Origin: Spirochaetia bacterium
GTDB taxonomy: Bacteria; Spirochaetota; Spirochaetia; Treponematales; Breznakiellaceae
Length of the DNA: 11,085 nucleotides
Direction of reading: 5' to 3'
Assembly: GCA_025997755.1 (NCBI GenBank)
Contig: BNVA01000050.1
Location: 1 to 11,085, forward strand
A program made the translations under genes and the position numbers. Position 1 is the stretch's first letter. Each line of letters opens with the position of its first letter. Below are positions 6,175 to 11,085 of this stretch, in pieces. Under the pieces are notes generated by a model. The model did not search any database. It was given only the letters and a program-made list of their open reading frames with translations, and was not told the origin of the DNA.

Positions 6175-7011
6175 ATGATAGTTGATTGGTTTATTCGATT
6201 TGTAAAAGGCGCATTGATTGGAACCGGATTTATATTACCCGGTGTTTCCGGCGGGGCATTGGCCGCTGTGTTTGGGTTATACGAAAAAATAATCGCTTTC
6301 ATCGCGCACATAACGCGGGATTTCATAAAGAATGTAGTGTTCTTTATACCGGTTGGCATTGGGGCGCTGGCTGGAATGTTTTTATTATCGCATCCATTAG
6401 CGTTTTTTCTGGAAAACTACGAAGTACAAGTGTTGTGGGGATTTATCGGCTGTATCATAGGCACATTGCCTGCGTTATGGAAAGAAGCGGGAAAAAAGGG
6501 ACGCGAGAAAAAACACATATTAATAATGTTGTTTTCTTTTGTAATTGCTTTTGTCTTTTTGTTAAGCGCCGAATTATTTTTCGGCGCGGCGTTTCCGCAA
6601 AACATCGGAACATGGGCTATGGCAGGCGTCCTGATAGCGCTCGGCGTATTGGTGCCCGGCATGAGTCCGTCAAATTTTCTGGTGTACTTCGGTATGTACA
6701 AACCCATGGTTGAGGCGTTTAAGTTTTTTGATTTTTTCATACTAATACCGATTGCGGTAGGCGCAGCAGTATGCCTATTCTCATTATCAAAAGCGGTGGA
6801 TGTCCTTTTCTTAAAAGCCTATAAAGGTCTATTCCATGTAATATTGGGCATAGTACTAGCGTCAACGGTAATGATTGTGCCGGGTACGCCTTGGTCGGAA
6901 GTTGCCTATAATTATTTAAACATTGGTACGCTTGTTTGTGCCGCTACGCTGATTGCCGGTATCGTGCTGGGTTACTGGATGTGTACACTTGAGGAAAAAT
7001 ACAAAAAATAA
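6175..7011 (+). CDS. DUF368 membrane protein, probable undecaprenyl-phosphate translocase (PopT-type)
   Basis: 278 residues, almost entirely hydrophobic with about eight membrane segments. Two related half-motifs define the family: GFILPGVSGGALAAVFGLY (18-36) and LVPGMSPSNFLVYFGMY (159-175), the PGxSGG/PGxSxS repeats of DUF368. Proteins of this family have been reported to move undecaprenyl phosphate back across the membrane so that it can be reused for peptidoglycan and surface polymers; applying that here is inference from family membership. A basic loop (KKGREKK, 107-113) lies between the halves. ATG codons occur at 6172 and 6175; GAAGG at 6163-6167 is 4 and 7 bases away, so 6175 is preferred. 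It has its own promoter and a 123-base gap to pyrB, so it is probably transcribed alone or with the pyr genes by read-through. Confidence 0.92.
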   Translation: MIVDWFIRFVKGALIGTGFILPGVSGGALAAVFGLYEKIIAFIAHITRDFIKNVVFFIPVGIGALAGMFLLSHPLAFFLENYEVQVLWGFIGCIIGTLPALWKEAGKKGREKKHILIMLFSFVIAFVFLLSAELFFGAAFPQNIGTWAMAGVLIALGVLVPGMSPSNFLVYFGMYKPMVEAFKFFDFFILIPIAVGAAVCLFSLSKAVDVLFLKAYKGLFHVILGIVLASTVMIVPGTPWSEVAYNYLNIGTLVCAATLIAGIVLGYWMCTLEEKYKK

Positions 7012-7045
7012 ACTACCGCGCAGCGAATAAAAAGCAAATAGAGAA

Positions 7046-7064
7046 AAAATTGCGGCACAATTTT
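7046..7064 (+). terminator. Weak terminator-like hairpin after the DUF368 gene
   Basis: AAAATTG (7046-7052) and CAATTTT (7058-7064) form a 7-bp stem with a 5-base loop CGGCA. The 3' side ends in four T, then GTTG. The stem is AT-rich, so termination would be inefficient at best. Confidence 0.3.
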
Positions 7065-7083
7065 GTTGAATGTCTGCGGCGCC

Positions 7084-7113
7084 TTGTAACGGTTAACCAG
7101 TTTATGATAGTAT
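7084..7113 (+). promoter_or_regulatory. Candidate promoter of the pyr operon
   Basis: TTGTAA (7084-7089), 18 bases, TAGTAT (7108-7113). The palindrome GGTTAACC (7091-7098) lies between the two boxes and could be an operator. Transcription would start near 7120, just before the ribosome binding site AAGGA (7122-7126). The boxes match consensus only moderately. I see no PyrR-type attenuator or leader peptide in this short leader. Confidence 0.3.
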
Positions 7114-7134
7114 TTTTTATGAAGGACAGAACAA

Positions 7135-8058
7135 ATGATAACTGGTAGAAATTTGATTGAGCCGACGGATTTGACCGTCGATGAGCTGGAAGAGCTTTTT
7201 GCTCTAACAGCCCGAATCAAGGCTGACAAGGAGTTTTTACGGCAAAGCTGCCGCGGAAGGCTCCTCGCCAGCCTTTTTTTTGAGCCCAGCACAAGAACGC
7301 GGCTTTCGTTCGAGGCTGCAATGCTGCGTCTTGGCGGCAGCACGCTTGGTTTTGCGGAGCCGGGATCGTCGTCGGCATCGAAAGGTGAAAGTCTAGCCGA
7401 TACCATAACTGTGGTGTCCGCGTATTCGGATATAATCGTTATGCGCAATCCAAAGGAAGGCGCAGCTTTGTTAGCCTCGCGTTATTCGTCGGTACCTGTG
7501 ATAAACGCGGGCGATGGCGGACACCATCACCCTACGCAGACGCTTACAGACCTTGTTACCATAAAGCAGCTTCGCGGCGGTTTTGAAAATATTACGGTGG
7601 GTTTTTGCGGTGATCTAAAATTCGGACGCACCGTTCACTCTCTTGCGGAGGCACTCTCGCGTTATGCGAAAGTTAAAATGATTTTTATTTCACCGCAGGA
7701 ATTGACGGTGCCGGAATATATAATCCGTGATATTCTTAAAAAATACAATATTGAATATTCAGAAACAGACCGCTTGGAAAAAGTTATAAACGATCTTGAT
7801 GTTCTATATATGACCCGTATTCAGCGGGAACGTTTTTTAAACGAGGAAGAGTACCTTAGGCTTAAAGATTCATATATTTTAACGCCGGAAAAAATGAAAG
7901 CTGCAAAAGAAGATCTTATTGTCATGCATCCGCTTCCCCGTGTAAATGAAATTTCTGTGGAAGTTGACAAAGACCCCAGAGCCGCTTACTTTAAACAAGC
8001 CGAACTGGGTATGTATATCCGTATGGCGCTTATAGCGGCGGTACTGGGTGTTTGCTAA
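7135..8058 (+). CDS. pyrB: Aspartate carbamoyltransferase catalytic subunit
   Basis: Makes N-carbamoyl-L-aspartate from carbamoyl phosphate and aspartate, the committed step of pyrimidine synthesis, in the cytosol. 307 residues, close to the 311 of E. coli PyrB and collinear with it. Seen: [12 protein letters not shown] (49-60; S52, T53, R54, T55 bind carbamoyl phosphate), the mobile loop [10 protein letters not shown] (78-87, K83), [13 protein letters not shown] (128-140), [11 protein letters not shown] (160-170, R165), the aspartate-binding RIQRERF (228-234) and HPLPRVNEI (265-273). ATG at 7135 with AAGGA 8 bases upstream. It is followed after 18 bases by pyrI, so a class B dodecameric, allosteric ATCase is expected. 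A 109-base piece of this gene (7259-7367) and an inverted 57-base piece (7356-7412) reappear at the right end of the window. Confidence 0.98.
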   Translation: MITGRNLIEPTDLTVDELEELFALTARIKADKEFLRQSCRGRLLASLFFEPSTRTRLSFEAAMLRLGGSTLGFAEPGSSSASKGESLADTITVVSAYSDIIVMRNPKEGAALLASRYSSVPVINAGDGGHHHPTQTLTDLVTIKQLRGGFENITVGFCGDLKFGRTVHSLAEALSRYAKVKMIFISPQELTVPEYIIRDILKKYNIEYSETDRLEKVINDLDVLYMTRIQRERFLNEEEYLRLKDSYILTPEKMKAAKEDLIVMHPLPRVNEISVEVDKDPRAAYFKQAELGMYIRMALIAAVLGVC

Positions 8059-8076
8059 AAATAACGGGGGTTAATT

Positions 8077-8526
8077 TTGTTAAAAGAAAATACGTTAATT
8101 ATAGATAAGATAAAAAACGGAATCGTTATTGATCATATAAAAGCCGGACAGGGCGTACGGGTTTTTGATTGGCTTTCTTTGGGAAAATCTACGCATACAA
8201 TAGCATTTGTTGTAAATGCCGTATCACCACAAATGGAAAAAAAAGATATAATAAAAATTTATGATACTATAGATATAAACCTTGATGTACTTGGACTTAT
8301 AGACCCTAATATAACCGTAAATGTGATCAAAGACGAAAAAATTATAAAAAAAATAACACTGCAGCTTCCCGAGAAAGTTGAAAATGTTCTTTACTGTAAA
8401 AATCCGCGGTGCATCACCGCAACAGAAAAATATATTCCGCATATATTTCACCTAACAGATAGAGCCAAAGAATTATACCGTTGTGAGTACTGTGATGAAA
8501 CACACGGTGCGGAGAATTTCCGTTGA
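8077..8526 (+). CDS. pyrI: Aspartate carbamoyltransferase regulatory subunit
   Basis: Binds the effectors (ATP, CTP/UTP in known enzymes) and holds PyrB trimers together. 149 residues. The N-terminal nucleotide-binding domain has IDHIKAGQG (18-26), matching the CTP-contact region of E. coli PyrI. The C-terminal zinc domain has C107, C112, C136 and C139 (CKNPRC ... CEYC), corresponding to C109, C114, C138 and C141 of E. coli; these bind the structural zinc that docks onto PyrB. The start is TTG at 8077, chosen because GGGGG (8066-8070) is 6 bases upstream and MLKENTLIIDKI aligns with the family start. Its stop codon overlaps the pyrC start. Confidence 0.97.
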   Translation: MLKENTLIIDKIKNGIVIDHIKAGQGVRVFDWLSLGKSTHTIAFVVNAVSPQMEKKDIIKIYDTIDINLDVLGLIDPNITVNVIKDEKIIKKITLQLPEKVENVLYCKNPRCITATEKYIPHIFHLTDRAKELYRCEYCDETHGAENFR

Positions 8527-9776
8527 AACTGGTACTGCATGATTTTAAAATTGTCGATGCTGCCTTTGAAACAATAGGCAGCGTAATTGTTGATGATGAA
8601 AAAATCACAGATGTGATTAGCCGGGAAGATTTTCTGCGCGATGAAAGCCGTCTTGGACGGCATCTTAACAATGCCGGGCTTGTTGTAAACGGTAATGGAA
8701 AATTCATTTTAACATGCGGCTTTGTTGATATGCATGCTCACTTTAGAAGTCCGGGGTTTCCCAAAAAGGAAACCATAGAATCAGGCTGTCTTGCCGCAGC
8801 GGCAGGAGGCTGGACTACAGTAGTGTGTATGGCAAATACAAAACCCGTGATAGACAATGCGGAAGCCGCATTTAAAATAAAAAAAACTTCCGACTCTTTG
8901 GGTTTAATTGATCTTTATCCGGTGCTTTCGCTTACAAAAAAAATGCAGGGGAAACGGCTTGTTGATTTTTTAAATACACCGCCTAATACGCAGGCAGGCG
9001 TTTATCCGTATAGCCCGCTGCTTTTATCCGAAGACGGCAAAGATGTTGAAAATGAAGAATTGTTTTTGCAGGCTATGAAAAAAGCCGCTTATCTTGATAT
9101 ACCTGTATCGTGTCATTGTGATATACAAAACGAAGTATATGCGGTACGACGTGCCGTCCGGCTGGGCAAGAAGGCGGATTGCAAATTACACATAGCCCAC
9201 ATATCAACAAAAGCAGCGGCGGAAGTAGTCAGGCAAAATAAAAAACATTTTAGATTAACGGCGGAAGCAACGCCGCATCACATTGCGCTTAACGTAAAAG
9301 ACGGACAAAAGTTAGGCATAGAAAATTTTGGAAAGGTAGCGCCGCCGCTGCGCAGCGAAAAGGATAGAATGGCAATTATCGAAGCATTGGCAGACTGCAC
9401 TATAGATGCCATTGCCACCGATCACGCTCCTCACACACAGTCAGACAAAATGAAAGGCGACCCCGGATTTAGCGGACTTGAAACCGCTTTTTCAGTTTGT
9501 AACACAATCCTTGTAAAAGAAAATAATTTTTCGCTTAACAGGCTTTTGTCTTTATTAAATGCCGCTCCAGCGTCAATACTGGGATTAAACGACCGTGCGC
9601 ATATAGCGGCAGGTTATAGGGCAGACCTTGTTGTACTGGACAGCGAAAAAAAATATGTTTGCAGGGCGGAAGATTTAAAATCACGAGGCAAAAATTCTCC
9701 GTTTGACAAAAAAGAGTTAACGGGTAAAGTTGTTATGACAATTAGAGGCGGAAATATTGTCTATTCTCTTTTTTAG
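8523..9776 (+). CDS. pyrC: Dihydroorotase (class I)
   Basis: Cyclises N-carbamoyl-aspartate to dihydroorotate, the step after ATCase. 417 residues, an amidohydrolase TIM barrel. Metal and active-site residues: DMHAHFRSPG (69-78; H71, H73, R75), SEDGKDV (169-175; D171 at the class I position that replaces a carboxylated lysine), SCHCD (H198), HIAHIS (H226) and IATDHAPH (D300, H304). The PHHIALN and VAPPLRSEKDR segments (251-257, 272-282) are typical of class I enzymes. TTG start at 8523 with GGAG 9-12 bases upstream (8511-8514). The start overlaps the pyrI stop (TTGA), so translation is probably coupled. Substitution of HFRSPG for the common HLREPG is within what the family tolerates. Confidence 0.96.
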   Translation: MKLVLHDFKIVDAAFETIGSVIVDDEKITDVISREDFLRDESRLGRHLNNAGLVVNGNGKFILTCGFVDMHAHFRSPGFPKKETIESGCLAAAAGGWTTVVCMANTKPVIDNAEAAFKIKKTSDSLGLIDLYPVLSLTKKMQGKRLVDFLNTPPNTQAGVYPYSPLLLSEDGKDVENEELFLQAMKKAAYLDIPVSCHCDIQNEVYAVRRAVRLGKKADCKLHIAHISTKAAAEVVRQNKKHFRLTAEATPHHIALNVKDGQKLGIENFGKVAPPLRSEKDRMAIIEALADCTIDAIATDHAPHTQSDKMKGDPGFSGLETAFSVCNTILVKENNFSLNRLLSLLNAAPASILGLNDRAHIAAGYRADLVVLDSEKKYVCRAEDLKSRGKNSPFDKKELTGKVVMTIRGGNIVYSLF

Positions 9777-9842
9777 ATTAAGATGATATAAAATCATATA
9801 GAATGGTTTTTGAATAAACATTTTGATATTTTGGAGGAAAAT

Positions 9843-10283
9843 ATGATCGCGTTAGCAAGTGATCATGGAGGATTTGAATTAAAAGAGGCAATAAAAATAT
9901 TTTTGGACGATATAAAAATTCCGTACAAAGATTTTGGTGTAAACAAACCGGACAGTGTTGACTATGCAATTATTGCGCTGCCTGCTGTAAAAGCGGTGGC
10001 TTCCGGCACTTGTGAGAAAGGCATTTTATTCTGCGGTACCGGCGTGGGAATGTCACTTGCGGCAAACAAAGTTAAAGGCATAAGGTGTATAAACTGCTCG
10101 GAGCCGTTTACCGCAAAACTTTCCCGTGAACATAACGACGCAAATGTTTTGGCGTTAGGCGGACGTGTGGTTGGAGTGGACTTGGCAAAGATGATAGTAA
10201 AAATCTGGCTGGAAACTCCATTTTCAGGCGATGAGCGTCATAAACGGCGTATAACGCAGGTAATGCAGATCGAAAACCCATAG
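9843..10283 (+). CDS. rpiB: Ribose-5-phosphate isomerase B
   Basis: RpiB/LacAB-family isomerase interconverting ribulose-5-phosphate and ribose-5-phosphate in the pentose phosphate pathway. 146 residues, normal for the family (about 145-150). Seen: LASDHGGFELK (4-14), GVNKPDSVDYA (32-42), GILFCGTGVGMSLAANKVKG (60-79) with the catalytic Cys C64, SREHNDANVLALGGRVV (94-110) with the active-site His H97, and WLETPFSGDERHKRR (122-136). The ATG at 9843 is chosen because GGAGG (9833-9837) lies 5 bases upstream and the family begins at this point; an upstream TTG at 9810 would only add 11 atypical residues. It follows pyrC after 66 bases without a strong terminator and may belong to the same transcript, feeding ribose-5-phosphate to PRPP. 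Confidence 0.96.
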   Translation: MIALASDHGGFELKEAIKIFLDDIKIPYKDFGVNKPDSVDYAIIALPAVKAVASGTCEKGILFCGTGVGMSLAANKVKGIRCINCSEPFTAKLSREHNDANVLALGGRVVGVDLAKMIVKIWLETPFSGDERHKRRITQVMQIENP

Positions 10284-10290
10284 AATGAAT

Positions 10291-10746
10291 TTACCGTCCT
10301 GTTATGTTGAGTATGGCAAGTTGTGTCATTGCATCGCAGCGTTCGTTAAATTCGTTACCGGCGTGTCCCTTTACCCATTGCCAATCGATATTTATTCCGG
10401 CGGATAGTTTATCAAGCTCTAACCATAGGTCTTTATTTTTTACAGGTTTGTTTCCGGCGGATTTCCAGCCGTTGAGCTTCCACTTTTTTATCCACTCGCT
10501 CATACCTTTTTGCACGTATTGAGAGTCTGTAAACAACGTTATATCTTCTCTGGTTCTTTCGTTTTCATGTATGTAGTTTAAAGCGGAAACCACTGCGTAT
10601 AACTCCATACGGTTGTTGGTTGTGGCATTCTCACCTCCGTAGTTTTCGGCGATAATTTTATTCCCGCCATTGTCCATAACAAAAGCCCATCCGCCCGGTC
10701 CGGGATTACCGGAACATCCGCCGTCCGTCCAAATTCTTATACCCAT
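10291..10746 (-). CDS. rnhA: Ribonuclease HI
   Basis: Cuts the RNA strand of RNA-DNA hybrids (primers, R-loops). 151 residues, full length. The DEDD metal-binding set is complete: D8 in WTDGGCSGNPGPGGW, E48 in NRMELYAV, D74 in FTDSQYV and D138 in NERCDAMTQ; the catalytic-loop His is H128 (KGHAGNE). The basic protrusion that grips the hybrid is present at about 85-104 (WIKKWKLNGWKSAGNKPVKN). ATG at 10746 lacks a Shine-Dalgarno sequence, and a good promoter ends 5 bases before it, so the message may be leaderless. Only 7 bases separate its stop from that of the convergent rpiB. Confidence 0.97.
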   Translation of the reverse strand: MGIRIWTDGGCSGNPGPGGWAFVMDNGGNKIIAENYGGENATTNNRMELYAVVSALNYIHENERTREDITLFTDSQYVQKGMSEWIKKWKLNGWKSAGNKPVKNKDLWLELDKLSAGINIDWQWVKGHAGNEFNERCDAMTQLAILNITGR

Positions 10747-10751
10747 AGCAG

Positions 10752-10780
10752 ATTGTATTAACTGATAAAAAAATATTCAA
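10752..10780 (-). promoter_or_regulatory. Promoter of rnhA
   Basis: On the - strand, TTGAAT (10780-10775), 17 bases, TACAAT (10757-10752). The -10 box ends 5 bases before the rnhA ATG, so the first transcribed base would be at or next to the A of the start codon. Confidence 0.5.
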
Positions 10781-10803
10781 TATTTCAACAATTTTACTTC
10801 GCA

Positions 10804-10832
10804 TTGACTGCGTTTGTTATTTTATGTACATT
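10804..10832 (+). promoter_or_regulatory. Promoter candidate of the truncated lipoprotein gene
   Basis: TTGACT (10804-10809), 17 bases, TACATT (10827-10832). The -10 box ends 6 bases before the ATG at 10839. GAGGG (10833-10837) is too close to that ATG to act as an ordinary ribosome binding site, again suggesting a leaderless message. Confidence 0.4.
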
Positions 10833-10838
10833 GAGGGT

Positions 10839-10925
10839 ATGGAAAAACTAAATTCGTTTGTTCATTTTGGGCGTTATCTTCTTTGTCTCATTTTGATTCT
10901 TTTTACGACTGCTTGTAAAAGTCAA
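10839..10925 (+). CDS. N-terminus of a lipoprotein (3' part replaced by chimeric sequence)
   Basis: About 29 genuine codons. A short N-terminal region with one Arg before the core (MEKLNSFVHFGR) leads into the hydrophobic YLLCLILILFTTA, then Cys at residue 26 followed by KSQT. This is a lipoprotein signal (spirochaetal lipoboxes are relaxed, and TTAC fits), so the mature protein would be lipid-anchored in the envelope. After base 10925 the sequence becomes a copy of pyrB. The frame happens to stay open to the window end (for example [14 protein letters not shown]), but those residues are pyrB read in wrong frames and are not the lipoprotein. The function of the real protein cannot be seen. 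Confidence 0.6.

Positions 10926-11085
<160 letters not shown>

Noticed and set aside
6186..6713. Plus-strand ORF of 175 codons in another frame of the DUF368 gene
   Set aside because: The DUF368 frame has clear family motifs and a promoter and ribosome binding site; this frame shows none.
6972..7448. Minus-strand ORF of 158 codons across the pyrB start
   Set aside because: It is an antisense shadow of pyrB and the DUF368 3' end. Its similarity to the window's last ORF is explained by the inverted pyrB copy.
9781..9806. Terminator or promoter between pyrC and rpiB
   Set aside because: Only a 5-bp AT stem (ATGAT/ATCAT) and poorly spaced promoter-like boxes; not enough to call either.
9810..9842. 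Upstream TTG start for rpiB adding 11 residues
   Set aside because: The ATG at 9843 has GGAGG at ideal distance and matches the family N-terminus; the extra residues do not.

Overview
The window looks like one bacterial contig, most probably from a spirochaete close to Treponema. The basis is indirect: a threonyl-tRNA synthetase without the TGS domain, a diverged WecG/TagA-type protein beside rsmE and a LysM/LytM protein, mixed ATG/GTG/TTG starts and moderate GC. Genus is an inference from recalled gene style; no database search was possible.

Layout. 1-406: 3' end of an unrecognised + strand gene. 427-4645: a compact - strand cluster read in the order LysM/LytM envelope protein, rsmE (16S rRNA methyltransferase), a WecG/TagA-like protein, thrS. 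It carries an elaborate foldable sequence between the LysM gene and rsmE, and a hairpin that places the LysM start codon in its loop. 4646-6170: a gene-poor, repeat-rich accessory stretch. It holds nested inverted repeats, a small putative membrane protein (- strand), a promoter-like TATAAT inside an inverted repeat, and a strikingly AT-rich DNA methyltransferase remnant that lacks its SAM-binding motif I. This looks like a decayed restriction-modification locus. 6175-7011: a DUF368 membrane protein (undecaprenyl-phosphate translocase family) behind a near-consensus promoter. 7135-10283: pyrB-pyrI-pyrC followed by rpiB. The first three make the ATCase catalytic and regulatory subunits and dihydroorotase (carbamoyl phosphate + aspartate to dihydroorotate). 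RpiB supplies ribose-5-phosphate, the precursor of the PRPP needed later in the same pathway. 10291-10746: rnhA on the - strand, convergent with rpiB. 10839 onward: the start of a lipoprotein gene, divergent from rnhA.

The last 160 bases (10926-11085) are not new sequence. They are an inverted copy of pyrB 7356-7412 joined through the 6-base microhomology GGCTCC to a direct copy of pyrB 7259-7367. This fold-back has the signature of a template-switch chimera (for example from multiple displacement amplification) or an assembly artefact at a contig end, and it cuts off the lipoprotein gene after about 29 codons.

No tRNA, rRNA, CRISPR array or intact mobile element was seen. I did not find a convincing new multi-gene system. 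The items most worth checking are the fold-back end, the structured element between the LysM gene and rsmE, the start-codon hairpin, and the repeat/methyltransferase remnant region.
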